Source of the DNA: Tridacna crocea
Taxonomy: Eukaryota > Mollusca > Bivalvia > Cardiida > Cardiidae
Reading direction: 5' to 3'
Length of the DNA: 64,000 bases
Assembly: GCA_943736015.1 (NCBI GenBank)
Contig: OX031059.1
Location: forward strand, 20,323,501-20,387,500
A program made the translations under genes and the position numbers. This document shows positions 32,420 to 41,965 of the stretch, in pieces; position 1 is the first letter of the stretch, and each line of letters begins with the position of its first letter. The notes beneath the pieces are model-generated. The model worked only from the letters and a program-made list of their open reading frames with translations, ran no database searches and was not told the DNA's origin.

Positions 32420-34292
32420 AGCTCACCTGAGCACGAAGTGCTCAGAGTGAGCTATTGTGATCACTCACCGTCCGTCGGCGTCCGTCGTCCGTCCGTCGTC
32501 CGTCCGTCGTCCGTTCACATTTTCTTGTTTACACTCTAGCATCTACAAATATCAACCAATCAGCACCAAACTTGGTCAAAGTGTATATGACCATAAGATC
32601 TCGGATGAGTTCGATTATGGTTCTAATCGAACCATAACATCTGGAGTTATTTGCCCTGGAATTGGAAAAATTGCTATATTTCACTTTGTTTACACTCTAG
32701 CATCTACAATTATCAACCAATCAGCACTAAACTTGGTCAAAATATATATGGCCATAAGAGCTCAGATGAGTTCGATAATGGGTCAAATCGGACCGGAACA
32801 TCTGGAGTTATATGCCCTTGAATTTGAAAAATTGTAATTTTTCACTTTGTTTACACTCTAGCATCTACAATTATCAACCAATCAGCACCAAACGCGGTCC
32901 AAATATATATGACCATAAGATCTCGGATGAGTTCGATTATGGCTCTAAGCGGACCAAAGCGACTGGAGTTATTTGCCCTTGACTTTGAAAAATTGCTATA
33001 TTTGACATTGTTTACTCTCTAACATCTACAATTTTAAACCAATCAGCACTAAACTTGGGCAAAATATATATAACCATAAGTTCTTGTATAAGTTTGATTA
33101 TGGGTCAAATCGGATCAGAACGACTGGAGTCATTTGCCCTTGAATTAGAAAAATTGCTATATTTGACTTTGTTTACACTCTAGCATCTACAGTTATAAAC
33201 CAATCGGCACAAAACTTGGTAAGAATATACATGACCATAAGATCTCGGATAAGTTTGATTATGGATGTAAGCGGACCAGAACAACTGGAGTTATTTGCCC
33301 TTGAATTCGAAAAATTGTTATATTTCGCTTTGTTTACACTCTAGCATTTACAAATATTAACCAATTAGTTCCAAACTTGGTCAAAATATACATGACCATT
33401 AGATCTTGAATGAGTTCGAACTAGAACAACTGGAGTTATTTGCCCTTGAATTAGAAAGTTCTTTAAAATAGTTCTTAGTCCGTAGCATAACTTTGTCATC
33501 TCCAGTTCTATTGACTTGAAACTTGGTATTTGTGTTTGTTGCAATAATACAAAGTGCAGTCTGGAAGAACCATAACTCTACCTCATACTACCTATGAGTT
33601 ATTTCCCTTTGATTATCATTTTTACAGCATTTTCTGCTCGTCTGGAATATATCTGTGTCATCTACAGCCTGAACATATTCAAATTTGATATGCATGCTTG
33701 TTGTGAAGTGACAGAGTGCAGTGCACAAGAACCATAACTCTTCCTTGCACGAATTTTGAGTCATTGCCCATTTGGCCTTCATTTTTATAGCATTTCTTGC
33801 TTGTCCGGAGCAAACTTTTGTCATCTTAAGTAGAAATGACTTAAACTTTGGTATGCTTATTTGTTGCAGTATTTAGAGGTGCAGTGCCTAAGAATTGTAA
33901 CTCCACCTCGTGCTGTCTTTGAGATATTTCCCTTTGAATGTTATTTTTACAGCATTAAGTGCCCGTCCGAAATAAATTTTCATTTCAAGTCAGAATGACT
34001 TCAAACTTGGTATGCATGTTTGTAGCAATATTACGGAGTACAGTGCGCAAGAACAGTAAATACCTAGTGCGAATTTTAAGTAATTCCACTTTGATCTTCA
34101 TTTTTACAGTATTTCTTGCTTGTCGGGAACGGAACTTCGAAGTCCTAAGTTAAATTGCGACAATTTGCTGCTCTTGTTTCATTATCATTTGGCCTTGAAC
34201 AATGATAATTTATGTGGTATTTATCTTTATTTTAGACCTTTGCTGTGTGGTACTCAGGTGAGCGATTTAGGACCATCATGGTCCTCTTGTTT
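32420..34292. mobile_element. Pearl-like non-autonomous element
   Basis: Left end AGCTCACCTGAGCACGAAG, right end CTCAGGTGAGCGATTTAGG and GACCATCATGGTCCTCTTG. Two arrays fill it: six copies of a roughly 160-bp unit marked by TGTTTACACTCTAGC (starts near 32,526, 32,686, 32,848, 33,009, 33,167, 33,328), then about four copies of another roughly 160-bp unit marked by TTTTTACAGCATTT (33,620-34,115). Tandem 160-bp cores are characteristic of the bivalve pearl family. A (CCGTCCGTCGT)n stretch lies at 32,469-32,514. The 126-residue open frame at 32,457 is repeat-derived. Confidence 0.75.
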
Positions 34293-34397
34293 TACCTATA
34301 CCCAGATCTAATGCTTTGAGCTACTTTGCTAGAAAGGCCAATTTTTTGGTAAACTAACCAGCATAAATTAGGTTGCAGGTATCCAGAGTGTTTTTTA

Positions 34398-34660
34398 CTC
34401 CTTACCACACAACCCTAAATTTAAAAACCCCACAAGAGAATGCTAAAGACATTGTGGGATAAGAAATGGAGAAAATAAAAACACTGAAGTAAGAGGATAA
34501 AATGCTGGTTACCAGGACTACCTCCTTTTTCCACAATGTTTTCTACCAGATCAAAAACAAATATTCTCATTTGAGCAAGATTAAATAGTAGTTAAGAAAT
34601 AGACTCTACTTTCAATTTGGACGATTCCAATATTTTTTCGTCCGGTAGGCCTAGAGATTT
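34398..34660 (-). mobile_element. Decayed TTAA MITE
   Basis: CTTACCACACAACCCTAAAT and GACATTGTGGGATAAG at the left, GGTTACCAGGACTACCTCC at the centre. Several internal insertions. Confidence 0.6.
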
Positions 34661-34664
34661 TAAC

Positions 34665-35440
34665 TTAAATGACACAGGCTACTTTTTCGTTCGACCGTCG
34701 TCTGCTGCACACCCGTGGAAGAGGAAGATTAAGAAAATTGCAAACTACGCAAAATATATATCTACCTGTAATGGTTTGTATGTAATTTCGCCGTAATTTC
34801 CATAGTTCGTGTTGTTCTTACTTCGTGTTGAGCTAAAGGTAACTTTTCATTTTGCGAAAAGCAGACTTTTCGCAGTTGTCGGCGTGTGTAAAGAGTATAA
34901 CATGTGTTGATGCAGGAATTCCTCAGGTTCCGCGTGCTATTTTTCTTTGTATAAAAAGAATGCGCTAGCTGCCTATAGCAACGCGACGCTAGTGTGTCAC
35001 TTGAGCAAGGTTAATATATAGCCGAGTTCTAATGTAAATAAAAAATATAGATCTACGATAAAAATTGTTTTATTCACATAAACTATGTCCTTAAGTACAT
35101 ATATGACGATTTTTCCTGGCGGACAGATTTTTTTAAAACTTTGCACATACAAAGCTGATCATGTTTATTGGAGATTACAGTAAATAGAGATGCGGGCACC
35201 CGTGCTCGTTTCTGAGATTTACGTTTGAAAAAGGTATATATGCAGTTCAGAAATTCACGTTGTATTTGGATTTAAGTGTTTTTCTTTGTCAGTTAAACAG
35301 GAAAATTATAGGATATATATACATAATTTTAATGAAAATTCATATATTTTTGCACAATAAAAATTGCACCTATTCGTGCTTATTTTGCCAGAATTATGAA
35401 AACAAATGCAAATTTGATCACTCGAGTCATTGAAATTACT
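34665..35440. other. No gene seen
   Basis: Mixed AT-rich sequence. CGTTCGACCGTCGTCTGC near 34,688 is locally CpG-rich but no promoter or exon can be supported. Confidence 0.35.
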
Positions 35441-35444
35441 GTCT

Positions 35445-35730
35445 GTAATGCTATAAATTTGGACTAGTTTAAGATTTTGTCATTTTGTAAAGAGTTGAAT
35501 CTCTATAAAACACACACACACCCACACACACACCCCATTTTAGACTTGCCTTATAATTTCTTTACCAAAAGAAACTCTTGACTTGCGTCATTAATTTCCC
35601 AAGCTTTTGTAAGCAACAACACAAATGTGGCTAAAATGTTGTTTTTTTTTTTTTCATAGAATGCACGGAAAGAATTACTAGGACATTTTCTGAGGATTGT
35701 TAAAAGTTGGAATTGTGTGGTAAACACTGA
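35445..35730. mobile_element. Two TTAA MITE fragments around a (CA)n tract
   Basis: GTAATGCTATAAATTTGGAC to GTAAAGAGTTGAA, a CA-rich run at 35,511-35,535, then a degenerate fragment ending GGAATTGTGTGGTAAAC. Confidence 0.5.
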
Positions 35731-35744
35731 ACAACCCGAAGTAT

Positions 35745-35936
35745 CCCCTGGGGGTCCTGCATGGCTCGGTGTAGGTTTCGCAATCTTAAAGCCCCAGGTT
35801 TGAGGCTCATTGGAATCAGTAAGGTTTTAGTGAGATTGTCCTTATGCAAGGCAATTCAGTGCTCTAGCCTAGTACTGGTGAAACCTTGGAGATATACCAT
35901 CAGCAAACTGTCAGCATGATATGACTTGAAATAAAT
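35745..35936 (+). mobile_element. tRNA-derived SINE
   Basis: A-box-like CATGGCTCGGTGTAGG, B-box-like CAGGTTTGAGGCTC, then TAGTACTGGTGAAACC and GTGATATGACTTGAAATA, phrases shared with the copies at 41,425 and 41,860. Confidence 0.7.
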
Positions 35937-36148
35937 TCAACCCTTTACTCCATAAGGCATTCCTATGGTATCTCTGACCCTAAATAAGAGCAAGGATGAA
36001 GCCGTTTCTTATACATTGATAGCAAAGAAAACATTGTGACAAAAGGTGAAATTGCTCGTCACGAGCAATTTCACCTTTTGTCACAATGTTTTCCAAAGGC
36101 CCCTACAAGCAGTGCGTCGAAATGAGGATCTATGGAGTATTGGGTTAA
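35937..36148 (-). mobile_element. TTAA MITE, subfamily B
   Basis: ACCCTTTACTCCATAAGGC to TATTGGGTTAAAG with apex GCTCGTCACGAGC. The only subfamily-B copy outside the amplified gene region. Confidence 0.9.
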
Positions 36149-36436
36149 AGCAGCATTCCAATCTTTCACCATTCAATCAAATTATCTCCCTTTTTCATAA
36201 AATCGGTAGAGTACTTCATTTCCAAATCATTTAGTCGAGTTTTGTTACATTTATTTCTGCTGTGATTTCCATCAACCTTCATTTTTTGGAAGTCGACAAA
36301 TAAAAATGGCTCAAATGATTGGAAATTGTCTTTGAAAGGATGGATAACAATGTATCAAGGGAGGCAATGCTGATTAATATTTTATTTTCCTCTTCCCACA
36401 ATGCTTTCAAAATTACCCCCCCCCCCCTTAGTCTAA

Positions 36437-36672
36437 TTAACCCCTTAACAGTTAGTCTGAGGTTTAAACAACCCAAAGTAAGAAGCCTTTTGAAAACATT
36501 GTAGTAAATGGAGAAACTGCTTGTAGACAGCATTCTTTTTTTTTCATACAATATTTCTTTCTCATCAGAGAACTTGAATATATCATTTGCAAATGTTTTT
36601 GAATTAAGAGTTTGAAATTTTTTCTATGACAAAAGGGTGAAAAGCTTCTCTCTGTGTGTGGTGAAAGGTTAA
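36437..36672 (-). mobile_element. TTAA MITE, diverged
   Basis: TTAACCCCTTAACAG to GTGAAAGGTTAAAG. The centre reads GCTTGTAGACAGC. Confidence 0.7.
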
Positions 36673-36689
36673 AGACTCCCTTTCTTTCA

Positions 36690-36906
36690 GCCTTTACCAA
36701 ACAATTTTTGACTGGTAGAAATTGAAAGCATTTGCACACAACAAAAAGGTAACTAAAAAAAGTCAAAATTTATTGCCAGCAGGGTAGAAAAAATTGTGGG
36801 AAAAGGAGAAAATGCTGGTAACCAGCATTTTGTCCTTTCCCACAATGTTTTCAAAAGGCTTCTATTTCAGGGTCATAAAAAATAGGAATTATTTGTGAAA
36901 GGCTTA
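36690..36906 (+). mobile_element. TTAA MITE without target sites
   Basis: CCTTTACCAAACAATTTTTG to TTATTTGTGAAAGGC. Good central stem. Confidence 0.8.
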
Positions 36907-36991
36907 CATATTTTTTGGTTCTTTTTCACCCCCATGTTTCTCGAAACTAATCTTTTCTCTGGGCCTTTAAAACAAGAATTTTGTGTGTGCT

Positions 36992-37235
36992 TTAACCCTT
37001 TACCAAACAATCCAGTTTTAACAACCCCGAGAAAGAAGCCTTGTGAAAAAAATTGTGGAAAAAAGAAAATGCTAGCCACCATTTTCTCCTCTGCCCATAA
37101 TCTTTCTGTTCTTCCAGAGACAAATTATTCTTTTGTGTTCTTTCAGACACACATTCATCATTTGAGGCATGTTTTATTTATTCTCTACAATTGCCAAAAT
37201 ATCTTAAAGTCTAAAATGTCATTTAGTAGAGTTAA
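36992..37235 (-). mobile_element. Full-length TTAA MITE
   Basis: TTAACCCTTTACCAAACAAT to AGTAGAGTTAAG. Confidence 0.85.
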
Positions 37236-37239
37236 GGGA

Positions 37240-37645
37240 TATTTATTCAGTCCGAATTGAAAGTATTTAGAGACAACAATACTGTCTAAATATTGTGATT
37301 TTATCATTGAAGTTATACAAATAGTACAGGTAAAGAAGGAAATAGCAGTTTCAGGGAAATTCAATAGAAATAGTTTAGCTGAAGTAGGAAATATCAGTGC
37401 TCATAGAATTCATTGGGAAGCATTTTGTCTGGTCTGTAACTCTTCAACTTACAGGATTTAAATAAAACAAAGTATAAAAACAAGAAATGTTTATTCACAT
37501 TATTGCAAATACAAAGAACAAGAGGTTGTTTGCCATCATTACCTGCAAAAGATAATTAATGCCCAGCCCTTGCCACAAGGAGGCCACCTCTGTAAGGGCC
37601 ATTTTGGGTCAGCAAATGCCCATTACAAGTTGTCCAAGTAAAAAT
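37240..37645. other. No gene seen
   Basis: GCCACAAGGAGGCCACCTC at about 37,574 and GGCCATTTTGGGTCAGC are repeat-like phrases. Nothing else supportable. Confidence 0.35.
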
Positions 37646-37648
37646 TGT

Positions 37649-37827
37649 TTTATCCCTCTCCCAGATAAGCATTGCTGGTTTTTATGGTTGTGAGGATGAA
37701 GGCATTTGAAAACACAGTGTTTTCTTCCCTTTCAGATAAAAATACCACAATTTTGGCTACTATAAATTTGTTGTCTGCAATTTTTTCAGTTCCAGCATAC
37801 CAAAATTACCTCATCTGGAAGAGTTAA
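37649..37827 (-). mobile_element. TTAA MITE with deleted centre
   Basis: TATCCCTCTCCCAGATAAGC to GAAGAGTTAAAA. The central hairpin is missing. Confidence 0.65.
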
Positions 37828-37899
37828 AACCCAAATCCTTAATTTCCAACATTCAATAAACTAAGTACATGATCAGAAACCTTATATTTATCGAAATAC

Positions 37900-39060
37900 A
37901 TGTAACAACAATAACATGTCAACAAACTTTACTAATAGATGATTAAATATGAAATTGGTACCAATGATCTTGTCTTAAAAACCAAAGTATACCTAAGTTA
38001 CATGTAAAAAAAAGGCCACAACTGGTTATATAAATCAATGACAATTTAAAACCATATTTGGTTTACTGCTGAAAAATTACAGAGTGGTTACAACTTGCAT
38101 CCCTGACCACAATACTTTTCTCACCAGAACAGTTTTGTAAGTTTCATAACATCTGAAAACATGTAGTCAAAATTCATTCACAAAAATTGGCCTCCTTCCT
38201 CCCCTTCAGCCAACCACCACCACCACCCTCAAACCACTGCATTTGATTTTGGTGTACACCAAGACCATTCTGCAAACGCACAAATAATCAGTTCATGCAT
38301 ATTTCTACATAAAATGTGATAGGACACACAAACAGAAATTATGTGGTCATTAAAATATCTAAATAATTACTTTAGCTTTGACAAATAAATATCTTGTTCA
38401 TGATTACTGTAGGAATAAGACTGTCCATAACTAGTTGAAAAAAAAAAGACTGAAAACTGTATGTAATATTTAATTTCTACAAACTCAGATGTAAATAAAT
38501 TTCAACAGTACAGAAACAGTATGAAAGGACACAAAAAACAAGACTGTTTATTTAAACAACCATAATTATGTCAGGTAAACCATCCATATCAATTAAACAA
38601 CTGTATTTTAATAATAACAATATTGGTACCAATGATCTTGTGATAAAAAATATAAAGTCATAACAATTCCATGTAAACAGAGGTAATAACAGTCATTCGA
38701 ATCATTGACTTAATAAAACAGATTTATTTCACTGTTAATAATTGACAGACTACAATTTAATTCTCAACAAGACATTTATGTAGGCTTCCAAACTTCTTCA
38801 GCCATCCTTCACCACCTGTGAATCTTTGTATCTGATTTTACATGTATACACTAAGACCATCCAGCAAACACATGCATACTCAATAGAAATATGTTTCTAA
38901 ATAAATAGTAACAGGGCACATTAACAAAAAATTCCTGGAAGTAAAACATGGAATGAATACATGTAACCACTCATAGGTAGGTCTAATATGCACCTTGTTG
39001 ATTATCACTACAGGAAAAGAACTGTCTCTAACTGAAAAAACAACAACAACTGAAGTTTAT
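37900..39060. repeat. Diverged tandem duplication of about 600-670 bp
   Basis: TTGGTACCAATGATCTTG occurs at 37,955 and 38,623. Other paired landmarks are ACCAAGACCATTCTGCAAAC with CTAAGACCATCCAGCAAAC, and TGTAGGAATAAGACTGTCC with TACAGGAAAAGAACTGTC. No ORF. Confidence 0.7.
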
Positions 39061-39638
39061 GCAATATATAATCACCAAAAACAGATATAAACCATTGGTA
39101 TACAGAAGAGCATAAATGTAAACAAAAGCAATCATACCAAACTACCATAAGTATGATATACTAAATCTATCTGTAAGTCAAAGGTATTCTTTAAAAAGCG
39201 ATCTGCTTCAAAAAGTATGGGTACCCATAACCATAACAATAGAAAGAAAAAAGTCTGATGATAAAAGTAGCCCGAGTAAACAAAATAACATGCTATCACA
39301 TTATTGAAACAAGTCAAACAATCTAGAGCAACAACAACAAAATATAGAGCTATATCTAGGCGCCTAGAATGTAAAATAAGTAAAAAAAAAAACAGAAACC
39401 AGTCAGCATGACAATAAATATCAAAAATTAAACATCTATAATCCTGTACATGATTGATTACAATACAAAGCAACAATATGGGTTAAGGAAGAAAAACCAT
39501 TAACCTACTTATGGCAAGTTTTAAAAAAAAGTGAAAACAAATATTAATATCAAAAATTGGACGACAGATTAATTTTTAAACCATTTAGAAACACAATAAA
39601 TAAAAAAGAACTATTCAAAAATGACATATAAAAATTTG
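39061..39638. other. No gene seen
   Basis: Very AT-rich. A 114-residue minus-strand open frame at 39,132-39,476 is low-complexity and not supported. Confidence 0.35.
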
Positions 39639-39785
39639 TTAAAGACTGTTAAATTGTTGTGATACAAGGAAATCAATTCTAGGTATTTTGTAGTCCAAAG
39701 AAATAAAAAAGTGTGGTTCTAGATATCCTGTAATCCAGCTGGATATGTCGGACTGCTTGTACTCATGAACTATCGGTAGCCAAAT
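39639..39785 (-). CDS. Candidate last exon, minus strand (phase 0)
   Basis: The minus strand has the acceptor TTTTTTGTTTCAG followed by an open phase-0 frame IWLPIVHEYKQSDISSWITG, then YLEPHFFISLDYKIP, to TAA, 49 codons. No family recognised. Could be an alternative last exon of the same minus-strand gene as 40,327-40,406. Confidence 0.35.
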   Translation of the reverse strand: MWLPIVHEYKQSDISSWITGYLEPHFFISLDYKIPRIDFLVSQQFNSL

Positions 39786-39810
39786 CTGAAACAAAAAACA
39801 CAATTATACC

Positions 39811-40025
39811 TAACACTTTACTTTACAACACTGATTTTAACATGGTCTCAGGCAGAAACCTTTACTTGTGAGAAAAGGAGAAAATGCTGGTAACCAGCAT
39901 TTTTTTCCCCATGATGTTTTCCAAACTTCTACAGACAAACCAAATCACTGAGCTTTGTTAAAATTGTTGTCTGCAAATGTTTTGAACGGACAATTTTTTT
40001 TTTTTTTTTGTCATTTGGTATTACC
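39811..40025 (-). mobile_element. TTAA MITE, decayed
   Basis: GGTAACCAGCATTTTTTTC centre. Terminus GTCATTTGGTATTACC. Confidence 0.65.
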
Positions 40026-40162
40026 TACTTCATTTAACCTGACCCAGGTCAAAGTCATTTACATACATTAATATTGAATTTTATCCTTAACATCACTTGT
40101 CATACGTTCTGAATAGTCATGGAAATATTTCGTGCCGCATATGTCAATCATCCCTTAATCAA

Positions 40163-40242
40163 CTATACAAGATATTTGAAAATTTCCAGTTCATAGTTAA
40201 AACAAAATTTGGACATTTCTAGAACAGTGTTCCCTGCTGACT
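40163..40242 (-). CDS. Candidate last exon resembling a micro-exon with lost donor
   Basis: The minus strand shows TCTTCTTTGTTCTTGCAG then (G)AG TCA GCA, the same acceptor and first codons as the 27-nt blocks of the 505-bp array, but it reads on as ESAGNTVLEMSKFCFNYELE to TAG, 26 codons. The phase-1 start is the same as in 40,327-40,406. Confidence 0.35.
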
Positions 40243-40326
40243 CTGCAAGAACAAAGAAGACTTGGGAAGTACTACAGTAATTGCACTTACACTCTTGACC
40301 TTTAGATATTGTATTAATCTAGTCAT

Positions 40327-40406
40327 CTAGTCATCTAGAGATGGTTTTGGATTGTCTCTTAACACGGTCTTTGGGATATATTGTCTCCAAATCTTCAGGT
40401 TGTCTC
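40327..40406 (-). CDS. Candidate last exon, minus strand (phase 1)
   Basis: Acceptor TTACATTTTTTTTCAG, then GDNLKIWRQYIPKTV, then LRDNPKPSLDD and TAG. The 80-nt coding part starts in phase 1. In the array, the 27-nt blocks read in phase 1 would splice to it in frame. The sequence is protein-like (K, P, D-rich end) but unrecognised. Confidence 0.4.
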
Positions 40407-40432
40407 CTGAAAAAAAATGTAAAATTAAAACT

Positions 40433-40657
40433 AAATCATTGCCAAACAACAAAATTTTAGGTTTGCCCAAATTGATGAATTTGCAGACGACAAAATAAAT
40501 CAGACTCAAAATCTGGAATTTGTTTTGCGAAAGGTAGAAAACATTGTGGGGAAAGGAGAAAATGCTGTTTACCTGCATTTTCTCCTTTTCCCACAATGCT
40601 TTCTAAAGGCTTCCTTCTCAGGGTCGTCAAAAGTAGGGACTGTGTGGTTATGGATAA
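40433..40657 (+). mobile_element. TTAA MITE
   Basis: AAATCATTGCCAAACAAC to GTGTGGTTATGG, with a full central stem. Confidence 0.85.
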
Positions 40658-40804
40658 CTCTGAACCATATGACAATTTTTTACCCTTCTAAGCTACAACT
40701 ATTTACAGGCTACAAATTAAATTTCAAAAGTTTTCTCTCTCAGGATCTTTAGAACTCCAAATTCTGTAGTAAAGGGTTAACACTTTCACCAAGCAATTAC
40801 ATGT

Positions 40805-40997
40805 TTAACCCTTTCTCAAAAAATCACGGATCATCACGACCCTCAGAAAGAAGACTTTTGTAAACATAGTGGAAGAAAAAGAAATTGATGGTAACCAGTA
40901 TTTTCTTCCTTTCTGAAGTGATAGAGCACACTGCAGGAAAAGGAAAATTGCTGTGTACAATATTTTCAGAGGCCTTGATTTATAAAGTTGTGAGTTA
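40805..40997 (-). mobile_element. TTAA MITE, decayed right half
   Basis: TTAACCCTTTCTC to TTGTGAGTTAAAG. A degenerate further fragment ends GTAAAGGGTTAACAC at about 40,781. Confidence 0.75.
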
Positions 40998-41059
40998 AAG
41001 GTTTGTTTGGAAAATTTATTCATAAAGAAGTTACTCGTTATCGCTCCATTGAATATTCT

Positions 41060-41266
41060 TCAACACATCAGCCATCGCCATACATTCTCAATTTGTAAGT
41101 GGTGACTTGTCTTGCTTCTCTCCAGAACATCATCAAGGTACTGTTCAGCAACATCGGTCTTCCCATTTATCTTGTAGTGGCTACTCTTCTGTCTTGAACA
41201 TAATCTAGCCTGTTCACACATGTTTGTCTTCCATCTGTGTGTAATAGGCTGTGTTTCTTGGTTCTC
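41060..41266 (-). CDS. Minus-strand ORF ending in a diverged short repeat
   Basis: 69-codon open frame, 54 codons from the ATG at 41,221 to TGA. It includes MCEQARLCSRQKSSHYKING, KTDVAEQYLDDVLERSKT and IENVWRWLMC. CACACAG just upstream could serve as an acceptor (phase 2). The first part, RWKTN, is a diverged third copy of a short repeat at 41,270-41,425 (GGATGGAAGACCAACATTG on the minus strand). IENVWRW resembles wording of DDE transposases, but that is too short to rely on. Confidence 0.35.
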   Translation of the reverse strand, partial: ENQETQPITHRWKTNMCEQARLCSRQKSSHYKINGKTDVAEQYLDDVLERSKTSHHLQIENVWRWLMC

Positions 41267-41269
41267 TCA

Positions 41270-41425
41270 GGATCATCTGGGCTCTTTTCATCAATGTTGG
41301 CCACGCATTCGTTTGTTTAGGGCTGCTCTTCTTATTTCATACTGAAACAATCCATCTGGGTTCTGTTCATCAATGTTGGTCTTCCATCCATCTGTTAGGG
41401 GCTGCTCTTCTCATTTCTCCCTGGG
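41270..41425. repeat. Two-copy tandem repeat of about 85 bp
   Basis: CATCTGGGYTCTKTTCATC and CAATGTTGG are repeated at 41,274 and 41,358, each followed by GGGCTGCTCTTCT. Confidence 0.7.
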
Positions 41426-41600
41426 TAGCCCAGTGGTGAATTTGTAGGGTATATAATTCAGAGGCCTGTTTTATTTACTTGTAGTGTATCTTTGGGCAAG
41501 ACTCTTCCGAGTCCTAGTACCGGTGAAACCAAGGACACGTGAATAAGTCAGATGTTACTGTGATACCACATGAAATATTGAAATACAAGCCACATAAAGC
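41425..41600 (+). mobile_element. tRNA-derived SINE, diverged
   Basis: GGTAGCCCAGTGGTGAA (A-box-like), then GAGTCCTAGTACCGGTG and GAATAAGTCAGATGTTACTG. A 3' fragment recurs at 41,860-41,965. Confidence 0.55.
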
Positions 41601-41690
41601 TTCTCCCTGATTATGAGGTAATATAACTGAAAAAAAAATCCAGATTACAGTCATAAATATGTTAAAACCTAACTAGGAATGGTGGTTCAC

Positions 41691-41717
41691 CTCTTCTCTT
41701 CACCATGCATGCAGACT
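41691..41717 (-). other. 27-nt micro-exon candidate outside the array
   Basis: Same acceptor (TTCTTGCAG), AGTCTGCATGCATGGTGAAG block and GAG|GTGAAC donor as in the array, about 360 bp before the first regular monomer. Confidence 0.35.
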
Positions 41718-41859
41718 CTGCAAGAACAAAGAAGACTTGGGAAGTATCACAGTTATAGCAAGCATTCGAAATCATCATCTTAGTTCCCTACAACAAATTT
41801 CAGACACATCCATAGACCTCATTTCTTTATAACATTACAAGATTTTAGACACATCCATG

Positions 41860-41965
41860 AGTTTTTAGGGTCTATAATCCAGAGTCCTTGTACCGGTTAA
41901 ACCAGACATCTAAGTGAGCTGTTACTGTGATATGACTTGAAATATTGAAATACAAGCCAAAAGAA
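41860..41965 (+). mobile_element. SINE 3' fragment
   Basis: CAGAGTCCTTGTACCGG to GAAATATTGAAATACAAGCC, as in the copy at 41,425. Confidence 0.55.

Noticed and set aside
32457..32837. 126-residue plus-strand open frame
   Set aside because: It lies across the roughly 160-bp tandem cores of the pearl-like element and has no coding features of its own.
36895..37260. 121-residue plus-strand open frame
   Set aside because: Most of it is a MITE read through; the same sequence gives open frames at other MITE copies by chance.
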